Origin: Clostridia bacterium
GTDB taxonomy: Bacteria; Bacillota_A; Clostridia; Monoglobales; Monoglobaceae
Assembly: GCA_017436135.1 (NCBI GenBank)
Contig: JAFSDQ010000020.1
Location: 3,574-67,573 of the forward strand
Direction: 5' to 3'
DNA: 64,000 nt
Within the stretch, counting starts at the first letter, position 1, and the number at the start of each line of letters is the position of its first letter. The notes under the pieces were generated by a model that was not told the DNA's origin, did no database searches, and saw nothing but the letters and a program-made list of their open reading frames with translations. Shown here piece by piece: positions 1-9,723 of the stretch. Both the position numbers and the translations under genes were made by a program.

Positions 1-178
1 GTTTGCTCTTTGTGACCTCTTTTTTTGTCATAAAATTCGCCTCTTTTCTGTATGTGTGTATTTAAAGCTCAAAATTGCCCTTTAAATCCGTTTGTGTCAA
101 CAAACGGCAATTTCATTAGCGGATACAAAAATTTTGATTTAAGGGCGGTTTTTGAAGCGTCGATTTTTGTCGAATGTT

Positions 179-1066
179 CTATTTTCTTAATTCAAACAGA
201 ATTCTTTCCAAATCGTCTTTGCTGTAATACTCAATTTCTATTTTTCCTTTTTTTGCACCCTCGGTAATTTTTACCTTGGTGGAAAATTGTGAAGAAAGAG
301 AATTTTCCAAATCCTTATAAAATTTTTGTGTCATGGGGCTTATGCTCTTTTTGGATGGGGCAGCCTTTCTTGTGTTGCCAATTTGAGCAAGAGCTTCTGC
401 CTGACGAACATTTAAGCCGTTTTCTGTAATTTTAGTTGCAAGCTCAAGCTGGGTTTTGTGGTCAAGGGTAAGAAGCGCCCTGGCGTGACCTTGTGTTAAG
501 TCGCCCCTCTTTACCATATCCTTTACTTCATCGCAAAGGTTGTTAAGACGAAGAGCATTGGCAACAGCGCTGCGGCTTTTGCCAACCTTTTGAGAAACAT
601 CTTCCTGTGTAAGATTAAAGGTGTCCATAAGACGCTTAAAGCCCTCTGCCTCTTCAATGGGGTTTAAATCCTCTCTTTGAAGATTTTCTACAAGGGCGAT
701 TTCCATTGCCTGTTGTTCCTCAAAGGACTTGATAATACAGGGGATTTCCCGCAGTCCTGCAAGCTTTGATGCCCTCCAGCGCCGCTCTCCTGCAACAATC
801 CGGTAGGTGCCGTTTTTGGTAGGAACAACAATTATAGGGGAAACAACGCCGTGTTCTTTTATAGAAGACGAAAGTGCTTCCAGCTTCTCTGAATCAAATT
901 CTTTTCGGGGTTGGTTTCGGTTTGGCTCTATATCAACAATGTCTATTACAGCAATAGCCTCCTCTGATGAGCCTGTGTTATGAATTTCTGCAATTATATC
1001 CCCGGAGGAGCCGGAAAACAAGGTATCAAGACCCTTGCCCAGACCTTTTTTCTTTTTTTCAGCCAT
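179..1066 (-). CDS. parB: Chromosome-partitioning protein ParB/Spo0J
   Basis: ParB is the CTP-dependent clamp that loads at parS sites, spreads along origin DNA and stimulates ParA. The 295-residue product has the family order: a basic N-terminus, the ParB/Srx-like domain (about residues 38-130) with the GERRWRA nucleotide-binding box and the ENLQREDLNP box, then a helix-turn-helix (LTQEDVSQKVGKSRSAVANA) that reads parS, and a C-terminal dimerisation region. The ATG at 1066 has a good AAAGGA ribosome-binding site that lies inside the end of parA, so the two genes form a tight operon with a 7-base gap. Two parS sites lie upstream at 1934-2007. Identification is secure. Confidence 0.97.
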   Translation of the reverse strand: MAEKKKKGLGKGLDTLFSGSSGDIIAEIHNTGSSEEAIAVIDIVDIEPNRNQPRKEFDSEKLEALSSSIKEHGVVSPIIVVPTKNGTYRIVAGERRWRASKLAGLREIPCIIKSFEEQQAMEIALVENLQREDLNPIEEAEGFKRLMDTFNLTQEDVSQKVGKSRSAVANALRLNNLCDEVKDMVKRGDLTQGHARALLTLDHKTQLELATKITENGLNVRQAEALAQIGNTRKAAPSKKSISPMTQKFYKDLENSLSSQFSTKVKITEGAKKGKIEIEYYSKDDLERILFELRK

Positions 1067-1073
1067 TTAATCA

Positions 1074-1847
1074 CTATCCTTTCGCTGAATTCATTTTTAT
1101 AACCTCTGCCGCAAGCTTTTTGTAGCACTTGGCGCCCTTGGAGTTTTTGTCAAAGGCACAGATTGGCTGACCGTAGCTTGGAGCCTCGGAAAGTCTAACA
1201 TTTCTTGGAATAACGGTGGAATAAACCGTTGCCCCAAAGTGCTTGCGGACCTCTTCCACAACTTGTCCCGAAAGTCTTGTACGGGAATCGTACATGGTAA
1301 GAAGTACCCCCTCTATCTTAAGGGCTTTATTAGTGGATTGCTTAACAAGCTTAACAGTCTTTGTAAGCTGACTTAAGCCCTCCAGGGCATAATACTCGCA
1401 TTGAATGGGAATAAGCACGCTGTCTGCACCGCTTAAGGAGTTAAGAGTGATAAGACCCAGGGATGGGGGACAATCAATTATAATAAAATCAAAATCGTCA
1501 CGAACCTCGTCTATTCTTTGCTTCAGCTGATACTCCCGATTTTCCATGTCTGCAAGCTCCAGCTCTGCCCCTGCAAGGGCAATTGAGCCGGGAAGAACCC
1601 ACAAATTATCATATTCGGTTTTTATCATTGCGTCCTTGATGGGGATATGGTTTACAATGCAATCGTAGGTTGCATAATCCTCGTCAGTAACGGAAACCCC
1701 AAGTCCGCTTGTGGTGTTGCCCTGTGGGTCAACATCAATAACGAGAACCTTTTTCTTTTTAAGCCCAAGGCTCGCACTTAAGTTGACGGCGGTTGTGGTT
1801 TTTCCTACACCGCCCTTTTGGTTTGCTATCGCAATTACTTTAGCCAT
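1074..1847 (-). CDS. parA: Chromosome-partitioning ATPase ParA/Soj
   Basis: ParA is a deviant-Walker ATPase that works with ParB to segregate origins and, in Bacillus, modulates DnaA. The sequence shows the deviant Walker A KGGVGKTTT near the N-terminus, DPQGNTTSGLG (Walker A-prime) and IIIDCPPSLG (Walker B). The chosen ATG gives MAKVIAIANQKGG, the usual family N-terminus, with GAGG six bases upstream. An ATG four codons earlier (1859) also has an acceptable AAAGG site, so the start is uncertain by four residues. The product is 257 residues, normal for Soj. It is the first gene of the parAB operon, behind a clear promoter. Confidence 0.96.
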   Translation of the reverse strand: MAKVIAIANQKGGVGKTTTAVNLSASLGLKKKKVLVIDVDPQGNTTSGLGVSVTDEDYATYDCIVNHIPIKDAMIKTEYDNLWVLPGSIALAGAELELADMENREYQLKQRIDEVRDDFDFIIIDCPPSLGLITLNSLSGADSVLIPIQCEYYALEGLSQLTKTVKLVKQSTNKALKIEGVLLTMYDSRTRLSGQVVEEVRKHFGATVYSTVIPRNVRLSEAPSYGQPICAFDKNSKGAKCYKKLAAEVIKMNSAKG

Positions 1848-1888
1848 TTTGCACCTCATGTAATGCCTTTATAATTGGTTTTCTATAA

Positions 1889-1917
1889 AGTATACCACAT
1901 TTTTTAGAATACTTCAA
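1889..1917 (-). promoter_or_regulatory. Sigma-A type promoter of parAB
   Basis: On the minus strand TTGAAG (1917-1912) and TATACT (1894-1889) are separated by exactly 17 bases and lie about 40 bases upstream of the parA start. The nearest parS site lies 17 bases upstream of the -35 box, so bound ParB could influence transcription. Confidence 0.75.
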
Positions 1918-1933
1918 GAGAAAATGTAAAAAT

Positions 1934-1949
1934 TGTTTCACGTGAAACA
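1934..1949. promoter_or_regulatory. parS centromere site 1
   Basis: TGTTTCACGTGAAACA is a perfect 16-bp palindrome and matches the conserved bacterial parS consensus bound by ParB/Spo0J. It sits directly upstream of the parAB promoter. Confidence 0.96.
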
Positions 1950-1984
1950 ACAAAAATCGACCCACTGCCGAAGCAATGAGTCGA
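1950..1984 (-). terminator. tex terminator between the two parS sites
   Basis: On the minus strand a 12-bp stem (1984-1973 with 1968-1957, two G-U pairs) closes a UUCG tetraloop and is followed by a short T-run. It lies about 30 bases downstream of the tex stop codon, entirely between the two parS palindromes. Confidence 0.85.
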
Positions 1985-1991
1985 AAAAGAA

Positions 1992-2007
1992 TGTTTCACG
2001 TGAAACA
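1992..2007. promoter_or_regulatory. parS centromere site 2
   Basis: A second perfect TGTTTCACGTGAAACA palindrome, 58 bp centre to centre from the first. It lies a few bases beyond the tex stop codon. Confidence 0.96.
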
Positions 2008-2015
2008 ATGTCGTA

Positions 2016-4169
2016 TCATATACCCTTCATTGTAAGGCTGATGCGCTTTCTCGCAGGGTCGCACTCCAATACCTTAACCTTTACAATATCTCCAATGGAA
2101 ACAACTTCCATGGGATGCTTGATATATTTATCGGAAAGCTGTGAGATGTGAACAAGTCCGTCCTGATGCACGCCAATATCTACAAAGGCGCCAAAGTCAA
2201 TAACGTTTCTGACAGTTCCTGTCAGCACCATTCCCTCTTTCAGGTCCTCCATGCTCATAACATCTGTGCGGAGCACAGGCTGTTCGACCTCATCTCTCGG
2301 GTCACGTCCGGGCTTCATAAGCTCTTCCACAATATCACGGAGAGTGGGAAGTCCAACCTCTGCCTCCTGGGCAAGCTTTTCCATTCCGTAAGCCGTTGCT
2401 TTGCCTGACAGGTCAGAGAGCTTGTTTTCGTTAATATCATTTGCGGTATATCCGCACTTTTCAAGGACAATCTTTGCGGCATCATAGCTCTCGGGGTGAA
2501 CAGAGGTGTTATCAAGAGGGTTTTTGCCATCCTTTATTCTCAAAAAGCCTGCACATTGCTCAAAGGCTTTGGGACCAAGCTTCGGTACCTTTTTAAGCTG
2601 TGCTCTTGAGGTAAAAGCTCCCTCTTCCTCTCGGTAGGTTACAATGTTTTTCGCAATGGCAGAGGATATGCCTGAAATATGAGAGAGTAAGGGCGCGGAT
2701 GCGGTGTTAAGGTCGGCGCCAACGCTGTTTACAACATCTTCCACTACTCCCCCCAGAGTTTCTCCCAGACGTTTTTGGTTCATATCGTGTTGGTATTGAC
2801 CCACACCGATTGCCTTTGGCTCAATTTTTACAAGCTCTGCCAGAGGGTCCTGAACTCGTCTTGCGATAGAGATTGCGCTACGCTTGGTTACATCAAAGTC
2901 GGGGAATTCCTCTGCCCCAAGCTTTGATGCGGAATAAACAGATGCCCCTGCCTCGTTGGTAATGATGTATCTTACATCTCTTCCCGAAACGGTTTTAAGC
3001 ACATCTGCCGCAAACATCTCTGTTTCCTTTGAGGCTGTTCCGTTACCTATGGAAATAAGGTCAACATCATATTTTGCAATAAGCTCCTTAATATACTTTG
3101 CAGCAGACGCTCTTTGAGCGTCTGAATGAGTTACGAAAATAACCCCTGTGTCCAAAACCTTACCTGTTGCGTCAACAACACCAACCTTACAGCCTGTACG
3201 ATATCCGGGGTCAAGACCTATTACAACCTTGCCGTGAATAGGGGGCTGCATAAGAAGATTTTTAAGGTTGAACTTAAATACTGTCATTGCCTGTTCCTGT
3301 GCCGCCTCTGTAAGCTCGTTGCGGATTTCTCTCTCTACAGAGGGTTGTATCAGTCGGGAATAAGCATCACAAACTGCGGCATCTACATATTCTGTAGAGG
3401 GGGCGGGAGTTTTAGAGAGCTCCTTTCTCTTTAAATAAGAGAGAATTTTTTCTGTATCACATTCAAGAGAAACCGACAGAAAGCCTTCCTTTTCCCCGCG
3501 GTCAATTGCAAGAATTCTGTGGGGGGCAAGCTTTGAGCAGCCCTCTGAAAATTCGTAGTACATACGATATACGCTGTCCTCGTCCTTTGTAGCGGAGGTT
3601 ACAACGATTCCTGTCTTAAACATAAGCTCGCGGATTTTTTTGCGGTGGTCGGCATTGTCGGAAACAGCTTCGGCAATAATATCCATTGCCCCTGCAATAG
3701 CTTCCTCGGCTGTGGCAACCTCTTTTTCCTCACTTATATATTCTGACGCAAGGGCAAGAATGTCTGTGTTGTCGGGGTTTTGTTCATATATAAGGGTGGC
3801 AAGAGGCTCAAGACCTTTCGCTTTTGCAACGGTTGCACGGGTTTTGCGCTTTGGCCTGAATGGACGATAAATATCTTCAATTTCTGTCAGCTTGGTGCAG
3901 GCGTCAATTGCCGCCTCAAGCTCGGGAGTAAGGTTGCCCTGTTCGCCGATTATACGCTTGACATCATTTTTCCTCTCTTCCATGTTCCGTAAATATGCCA
4001 GCCGTTCCTCAAGAGCTCTTAATACCTCGTCATCAAGCTCCCCTGTAGCCTCTTTACGATAACGGGAGATAAAGGGTACAGTATTTCCCTCGTCAAGAAG
4101 CCCTACAGCGTTTTCTACCTGCCAAAGCTTAAGGTTAAGCTCGGCGGCAAGCTGCTCGTTAATTGTCAT
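2016..4169 (-). CDS. tex: Tex-family RNA-binding transcription accessory protein
   Basis: Tex proteins are cytoplasmic nucleic-acid-binding proteins related to eukaryotic Spt6. The 717-residue product shows the family order: N-terminal helical region with the SRYRKEATG motif, a YqgF/RNase H-like domain (VIGLDPGYRTGCKVGVVD), helix-hairpin-helix motifs (ISGISSAIAKNIV, LKKVPKLGPKAFEQCAGFLR) and a C-terminal S1 domain (GMVLTGTVRNVIDFGAFVDI). I chose the ATG at 4169 because AAAGG lies nine bases upstream; the ATG at 4178 nearly overlaps that site. It follows polC by 74 bases on the same strand and ends in a UUCG hairpin terminator. Confidence 0.95.
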   Translation of the reverse strand: MTINEQLAAELNLKLWQVENAVGLLDEGNTVPFISRYRKEATGELDDEVLRALEERLAYLRNMEERKNDVKRIIGEQGNLTPELEAAIDACTKLTEIEDIYRPFRPKRKTRATVAKAKGLEPLATLIYEQNPDNTDILALASEYISEEKEVATAEEAIAGAMDIIAEAVSDNADHRKKIRELMFKTGIVVTSATKDEDSVYRMYYEFSEGCSKLAPHRILAIDRGEKEGFLSVSLECDTEKILSYLKRKELSKTPAPSTEYVDAAVCDAYSRLIQPSVEREIRNELTEAAQEQAMTVFKFNLKNLLMQPPIHGKVVIGLDPGYRTGCKVGVVDATGKVLDTGVIFVTHSDAQRASAAKYIKELIAKYDVDLISIGNGTASKETEMFAADVLKTVSGRDVRYIITNEAGASVYSASKLGAEEFPDFDVTKRSAISIARRVQDPLAELVKIEPKAIGVGQYQHDMNQKRLGETLGGVVEDVVNSVGADLNTASAPLLSHISGISSAIAKNIVTYREEEGAFTSRAQLKKVPKLGPKAFEQCAGFLRIKDGKNPLDNTSVHPESYDAAKIVLEKCGYTANDINENKLSDLSGKATAYGMEKLAQEAEVGLPTLRDIVEELMKPGRDPRDEVEQPVLRTDVMSMEDLKEGMVLTGTVRNVIDFGAFVDIGVHQDGLVHISQLSDKYIKHPMEVVSIGDIVKVKVLECDPARKRISLTMKGI

Positions 4170-4243
4170 ATATATCATATCCTTTCTGTGTTAATCCTTT
4201 GTTTTTATATCTTCTGTGCTGTAATTGATTATTTTATAACATA

Positions 4244-7200
4244 TTACAACAGTCCAAAGAAATCTATCTGGCTTGTTTCTGCAAGACCGTCTAAAACGCC
4301 GTTTTCTGCCAGGGTTTCTACAACGGACTTGTTTACCCCTGTTCTGCTCTTTAAATCCTCTTGAGAAAGGAATTTGCCCTCTTTGGCGCCGTTCATCAGG
4401 GCTTCTGCTGCAGAGTCGCCAACCCCTGCGAAAGCGTTCAGAGGAGGCAAAATTGCGCCGTCTACAATACGGAACTTTCTTGCGTGGGATTTATATAAAT
4501 CCACAGGCAGAAAAGCATAGCCTCGTTCATACATTTCAAGACAGATTTCAAGAATTGTATAAAGGTCCTTTTCGTTTGCCGTAGCCCCTGTGCCCTTAAG
4601 GTTGATAACCTGCATCTCTGCCTTGACCTTTTCCTTGCCGTTTGTCATAATTGCGGCATCAAAAAGGTCTGCGCGGACAGTAAAGTATGCAGCATAGAAT
4701 TCCAGAGGATGATGTACCTTGAAATAAGCAATACGTAAAGCCATCATAACATAAGCTGCCGCATGGGCTTTGGGGAACATATACTTAATCTTTTTACAGG
4801 AGTCAATATACCAGTCAGGGACATTATTTTCTCTCATGGCATTTTCAAAATCCTCGGGCATACCCTCTTTTGCGGCACGGCCCTTACGAACAAACTCCAT
4901 AATTTTAAATGCCATACCAGGCTCCAGCCCCTTGTGTATGAGATAAACCATAATATCATCACGAAGACCGATAACCTCTGAAAGAGTGGCAGTTTTCGCC
5001 TTAACCAGGTCCTGTGCATTGTTGAGCCAAACATCTGTACCGTGGGAAAGCCCCGAAATAATCAAAAGCTCAACAAAGGTGGTGGGCTTTGTTTCTACAA
5101 GCATACCACGGACAAAGGAGGTACCAAACTCGGGAACACCAAAGGTGCCAACTTCGCTTCCTATTTGTTCCGGAGTAACCCCCAAAGCCTCTGTGCCCGA
5201 GAAAAGACTCATAACAGCAGGGTCGTCAAGAGGAACCTCAAGAGCGTTAATTCCCGTTAAATCCTCAAGCATACGAATTGTTGACGGGTCATCATGCCCG
5301 AGAATATCCAGCTTAAGCAGATTGTCGTGAATAGAGTGGAAGTCAAAGTGAGTGGTTATAATATCCGAATCCTTTTTGTCAGCAGGGTGCTGAATGGGAC
5401 AGAAATCGTGAATGTCCATGGTTTTTGGACAAACGATAATACCTCCTGGGTGCTGTCCTGTTGTTCTCTTTACATCAACAAGACCCTTTGAAACACGGAT
5501 AAGCTCTTCTTCGGGAGCGACAATGCCCTTTTCTTCGTAATATTTCTTTGCGTACGCAATGGCGGTTTTCTCGGCAATTGTGCCGATTGTTCCTGCCTTG
5601 AATACATATTCGTCACCAAAAAGCTCGCCTACGTATTTATGGGCGGTTGCCTGATACTCTCCCGAAAAGTTAAGGTCAATATCGGGGACCTTGTCACCCT
5701 TAAACCCAAGAAAGGTTTCAAAGGGAATTTCCAGGCCGTCCTTGCGCATTTTTGTACCGCAATGAGGACATTCCTTGTCGGGCATATCAATTCCTGTGGG
5801 ATATTCACCATGCTCAAACCACTGGCTGTGCTTACATTCGGGACATATATAATGAGGGCAAAGAGCGTTTACCTCGGTTATGTCGGAAAGGAATGCCGCA
5901 AAGGAGGAGCCAACCGAACCACGGGAGCCAACAAGATACCCGGCTTCGTTGGATTTCTTAACCAGCTTATGAGCAATCATATACATAACGGAATATCCGT
6001 ATTTTGTAATACAATCAAGCTCCCTGTCCATTCTCTTCTGCACAATTTCGGGAAGAACCTCTCCGTAGATACGGTGAGCCTTTTCGTGACACATATCCAC
6101 AAGGTCCTGTTCGCAGTTTTCGATAGAGGGGGGATAAGAGCCGTCTTTAACAGGCTGAATTTTTTCACACATATCAGCAATTTTACAGGTGTTGTCAATA
6201 ACAATTTCCTTTGCTCTGTCCCCAAGATAGGAGAATTCATCAAGCATCTCTTCTGTAGTCCGCAAAAACAGGGGGGCTTGAAGGTCTGCATCGGAGTAAC
6301 CCTGTGCCCCCATAAGCACACGGCGATACATTGCGTCTTCAGGGTCGAGAAAATGCACATCACAGGTGGCAACAGTGGGAATATTCAGCTTGTCCCCGAT
6401 TTCTACGATTTGTTTATTAAGGGCTTGAAGCTCCTCTCTTGTGGCAACAGTACCATTACGGAGCATAAACTCGTTGTTGCCAAGAGGCTGAATTTCCAGA
6501 AAGTCGTAGAATTCAGCAATATCCAGCAGTTCTTCTGTGGATTTTTTCTCTACCATTCCCCTGAAAAGCTCCCCCGCCTCACAGGCAGAGCCGATAATTA
6601 AGCCCTCACGGTGCTTTTCGATAATGCTCTTTGGCATTCCGGGCTTGCGGTGAAAGTATTTAAGGTTGGACATTGAAATAAGCTTATACAGATTTTTAAG
6701 TCCAACATAGTTCTTTGCAAGAATAATTACATGGTATTTCTGTGATGTAACAAGCTCGGGCCTTGTTTCTATGCTGTAATCAGTAGCAGAGGGAGCTTTT
6801 TTGTTAACCATTTCAGAAAGCTTCAAAAATGCCTCTGCTGTAGCCGTTGCATCATCAACTGCTCTGTGGTGATTTTCAAGACTAACCCCAAGGCGCTTGC
6901 ACATAACATCAAGAGAGTGCTTCTTTTCCCCGGGGAAAAGCTCTCTTGACAATTTAAGGGTATCAAGAGTTTTGTTGTGGAAAGAAAGCCCAAGCTTTGT
7001 GGCATTATAGCGAATAAAACCGCAGTCAAAGCTTGCGTTATGGGCAACCACAACAGAATCTCTGCAAAATTCAAGAAATTCAGGAAGAACTTCATCAATG
7101 GTGGGCATATCCCGAACCATATCATCAGTAATTCCCGTAAGCTCCACAATATTTGGAGGGATAGGGGTTTGAGGATTGATAAGATGAGAAAACGTTTTGG

Positions 7201-8524
7201 TAATCTCACCCTTTTCGATTTTTATTGCACCTATCTCCGTAATCATAGAATCAGAGGGAGAAAGACCTGTAGTTTCTATGTCAAAGACCACATAAGAGGA
7301 GTCAAGACAAATATGCGAATTTTTGGGAGGCATATCGTCTATAAGATAGCCCTCTATTCCGTAGATAACCTTAAAATCCTCGTGCTTTGATGCCGCCTTA
7401 TGGGCATCGGGAAAAGCCTGTGCAACGCCATGGTCGGTAATTGCAAGAGCCTTGTGCCCCCATTTTGCGGCGCGGTTTATAAGGTCGCCCACAGAGGAAA
7501 TTCCGTCAAGAGCGCTCATTTTGGAATGGGCGTGGAGCTCAACCCTCTTCTCCTCCGAGTTGTCCATACGAACGGGAGGGTTCTCTAAAAGCTCCAGAGA
7601 ACGCACCTTCAGTATGGGCTTTCGTATATATTGGTCAACTTCATAAGTGCCCGAAAGCTTGAGTCTTTTTCCTGTATCAACAAGGGAAAGAACCTTTTCA
7701 AGACGGTCCTTTGGTGCAAAAGCGTTACAGGAGCAAGACCAGGAATCGTCGCCAATTGCAAACTTTATGGAAACCTTGTCCTCAAACCGCTCGTTTTTGG
7801 ACTTAATTTCTCTGCTCTCCCAGGTAAGAACCGTACCCTCTATAACATAGGTGGGGTTTGCGGCACCCTCGGGGGCAAGCTCCAGTGTAGAAATTGGCAC
7901 AGGGGGAGTTGGAATAGGCTTGCCAAAGAGCAAGCCAAGCTTTTTTTCGCTGACTGGGGCTTCTGCCACAACAGAACGCTCTGCCATCTTCTGATTTGTA
8001 ATTTCTATTTGAGCTTTTTCCCGCTCTTCAAGATATTCCTGGACATTCAGCTCGCTGTATATAAGGTTTACCTCAAAATCACGGTCAAGCTCGGATTTTA
8101 TAGTGCTGCGAAGATATTCCGTAAAGCTGTTTTTAACAAGAAAATTGCTTCCCCCAACAATGTTTGAAATATTTATTTTGTTTCCGTCTATCTCCACAGC
8201 TATTTTTGAGAGAAAAGGCCGACAAACTCCGCAATTGCGGAGAAAAGCATCAATAAGCTCCATAACATATTCACTGTCGGGAGTAATATCAGGAGTGTAA
8301 AAGCTTATATCAAAATCGCTTAAGCCGTATATATCGGCTGCCATAGATGCAAAGTCAAGGATTTCGCCCCTGGGCAAAGCAAATTTTGATGCAAGAGTGA
8401 CTTCGACCCGATTGGCAACCATATCAAGGCGGCAGCTTTTAAGCTCGCATTGCTCCAAGGTGGAGGCAAGGGGCTCTACAACTGTCACCTTGTCAAATAA
8501 TTCAAGTAATCCGTTATTTTTCAT
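4244..8524 (-). CDS. polC: DNA polymerase III alpha subunit, Gram-positive PolC type
   Basis: PolC is the replicative polymerase of low-GC Gram-positives, with built-in proofreading. The 1426-residue protein shows an N-terminal region and OB fold, a PHP domain split by the exonuclease (HAHSKMSALDG near residue 330), the DEDDh 3'-5' exonuclease (VFDIETTGL near 415), a four-cysteine zinc module (CPECKHS and CPHCGTKM near 900-925) and the polymerase core (VPDIDLNFSGEY near 945, then RTTGQHPGG). The true start is the ATG at 8524, with GGAG six bases upstream; an in-frame ATG at 8536 lies over that site. It lies 32 bases after ispG, the conserved ispG-polC arrangement. Confidence 0.98.
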   Translation of the reverse strand: MKNNGLLELFDKVTVVEPLASTLEQCELKSCRLDMVANRVEVTLASKFALPRGEILDFASMAADIYGLSDFDISFYTPDITPDSEYVMELIDAFLRNCGVCRPFLSKIAVEIDGNKINISNIVGGSNFLVKNSFTEYLRSTIKSELDRDFEVNLIYSELNVQEYLEEREKAQIEITNQKMAERSVVAEAPVSEKKLGLLFGKPIPTPPVPISTLELAPEGAANPTYVIEGTVLTWESREIKSKNERFEDKVSIKFAIGDDSWSCSCNAFAPKDRLEKVLSLVDTGKRLKLSGTYEVDQYIRKPILKVRSLELLENPPVRMDNSEEKRVELHAHSKMSALDGISSVGDLINRAAKWGHKALAITDHGVAQAFPDAHKAASKHEDFKVIYGIEGYLIDDMPPKNSHICLDSSYVVFDIETTGLSPSDSMITEIGAIKIEKGEITKTFSHLINPQTPIPPNIVELTGITDDMVRDMPTIDEVLPEFLEFCRDSVVVAHNASFDCGFIRYNATKLGLSFHNKTLDTLKLSRELFPGEKKHSLDVMCKRLGVSLENHHRAVDDATATAEAFLKLSEMVNKKAPSATDYSIETRPELVTSQKYHVIILAKNYVGLKNLYKLISMSNLKYFHRKPGMPKSIIEKHREGLIIGSACEAGELFRGMVEKKSTEELLDIAEFYDFLEIQPLGNNEFMLRNGTVATREELQALNKQIVEIGDKLNIPTVATCDVHFLDPEDAMYRRVLMGAQGYSDADLQAPLFLRTTEEMLDEFSYLGDRAKEIVIDNTCKIADMCEKIQPVKDGSYPPSIENCEQDLVDMCHEKAHRIYGEVLPEIVQKRMDRELDCITKYGYSVMYMIAHKLVKKSNEAGYLVGSRGSVGSSFAAFLSDITEVNALCPHYICPECKHSQWFEHGEYPTGIDMPDKECPHCGTKMRKDGLEIPFETFLGFKGDKVPDIDLNFSGEYQATAHKYVGELFGDEYVFKAGTIGTIAEKTAIAYAKKYYEEKGIVAPEEELIRVSKGLVDVKRTTGQHPGGIIVCPKTMDIHDFCPIQHPADKKDSDIITTHFDFHSIHDNLLKLDILGHDDPSTIRMLEDLTGINALEVPLDDPAVMSLFSGTEALGVTPEQIGSEVGTFGVPEFGTSFVRGMLVETKPTTFVELLIISGLSHGTDVWLNNAQDLVKAKTATLSEVIGLRDDIMVYLIHKGLEPGMAFKIMEFVRKGRAAKEGMPEDFENAMRENNVPDWYIDSCKKIKYMFPKAHAAAYVMMALRIAYFKVHHPLEFYAAYFTVRADLFDAAIMTNGKEKVKAEMQVINLKGTGATANEKDLYTILEICLEMYERGYAFLPVDLYKSHARKFRIVDGAILPPLNAFAGVGDSAAEALMNGAKEGKFLSQEDLKSRTGVNKSVVETLAENGVLDGLAETSQIDFFGLL

Positions 8525-8556
8525 AATAATCTCCAATTTTTATGTTATATAGTACC

Positions 8557-9597
8557 TCAAAAATCCTCAATTTCTTTCAGCAAGCGCTGAACAATCCGGT
8601 CTTCGGGAATTTTTTCTACAATCTTTCCTTTTTTAAACAAAACAGCACAGCCGTCGCCCCCTGCAATGCCTATGTCCGCATCAGAGGCTTCTCCGGGACC
8701 ATTTACCACACAGCCCATAACCGCAACCTTAAGCTTTTTGGGAATACCGCTTACAGCCTCGGTTACAGCGTTTGCGATGGGAATAAGGTCTATTTTCGTT
8801 CTTCCGCAGGTGGGACAGGAAACCACAGACACACAATCTCCCCCAAGATTAAGGGATTTAAGTATAAGCTTTGCAGCCTCAACCTCCCGAACAGGGTCGT
8901 CTGTAAGGGAAACACGAATGGTGTCACCGATTCCGTCTGCAAGAAGAGAACCAATACCAATAGCAGATTTTACAATCCCCTCTTTTGTTGTCCCCGCCTC
9001 GGTTACCCCAATGTGCAAAGGATAATCAAACTCGGAGGCAGCAAGACGATACGCAGCAATGGTTGTCTTAACATCAGATGATTTCATAGAAAGAGCAATA
9101 TGGTCAAAGCCGCAGCGGTTGAGAATTTCAATATGTTCTCTTGCGCTCTCTACCATTGCTTTTGCAAGGTCGCCACCGCATTTTTCAAGCAAGCCTGCCT
9201 GTAGAGAACCGCCGTTTACACCTATGCGAATAGGCACACCTGCGGCGCCTGCCGCATCAGCGACAGCCTCTGCACGGGCAATTCCCCCTAAATTCCCGGG
9301 GTTAATGCGGATTTTATGTACACCTGCTTTTATGCACGAAAGGGCAAGACGGTAATCAAAGTGTATGTCTGCTACAACAGGCATGGGGGACATAGCAACA
9401 ACTTCCCCCATAACAGCTGCCGCTTCGGGAGTGGGTACAGCCAGGCGTACAATCTCGCAGCCTGCGCTATAGAGGGCGCCAAGCTGTGCTTTCACAGCAT
9501 CTAAATCTGTGGTAGCAACATTCAGCATAGACTGAACAGCAATGGGACTCCCCCCGCCAATGGTGATATTTTTTATTTTAATAGATTTTTTGCTCAT
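8557..9597 (-). CDS. ispG: 4-hydroxy-3-methylbut-2-en-1-yl diphosphate synthase (IspG/GcpE)
   Basis: IspG is the [4Fe-4S] enzyme that reductively converts MEcPP to HMBPP in the non-mevalonate isoprenoid pathway. The 346-residue protein has the TIM-barrel start (IKIKNITIGGGSPIAVQSM), GGSLQAGLL, and the C-terminal cluster ligands CPTCGRTKIDL and MGCVVNGPGEASDADIGI. The reading frame stays open upstream to 9777, but that stretch is translated repeat DNA. The ATG at 9597 has an AAGG site nine bases upstream and gives the normal family length. dxr and rseP, often upstream in this operon, are not present. Confidence 0.97.
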   Translation of the reverse strand: MSKKSIKIKNITIGGGSPIAVQSMLNVATTDLDAVKAQLGALYSAGCEIVRLAVPTPEAAAVMGEVVAMSPMPVVADIHFDYRLALSCIKAGVHKIRINPGNLGGIARAEAVADAAGAAGVPIRIGVNGGSLQAGLLEKCGGDLAKAMVESAREHIEILNRCGFDHIALSMKSSDVKTTIAAYRLAASEFDYPLHIGVTEAGTTKEGIVKSAIGIGSLLADGIGDTIRVSLTDDPVREVEAAKLILKSLNLGGDCVSVVSCPTCGRTKIDLIPIANAVTEAVSGIPKKLKVAVMGCVVNGPGEASDADIGIAGGDGCAVLFKKGKIVEKIPEDRIVQRLLKEIEDF

Positions 9598-9626
9598 TTT
9601 TAATACCTTGCTTTCTTTTTTATTGT

Positions 9627-9723
9627 CTCCCTCTTTGAGGGGCGCTGCTCTCCGGTGGAGAGCGTTCAGCGCTGACCGAGGCGGCAGCCGAGATAAGCTT
9701 GCCGTCAGGCAAGTCGGTGGGAG
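9627..9723 (+). repeat. 97-bp multi-hairpin repeat, left inverted copy
   Basis: This 97-bp segment is identical, in inverted orientation, to 13697-13793. It contains three hairpins: H1 (CCCTC/GAGGG), H2 (GCTCTCC, loop GGT, GGAGAGC) and H3 (CTTGCC, loop GTCA, GGCAAG), with a conserved core GCGCTGACCGAGGCGGCAG between H2 and H3. Weaker similarity continues about 30 bp past the right end. It lies directly upstream of ispG and accounts for that gene's spurious N-terminal extension. Confidence 0.9.

Noticed and set aside
52..267. Short open frame at the left edge
   Set aside because: It overlaps the 3' end of parB on the other strand and has no ribosome-binding site or recognisable motif. Bases 1-178 hold nothing I can support.
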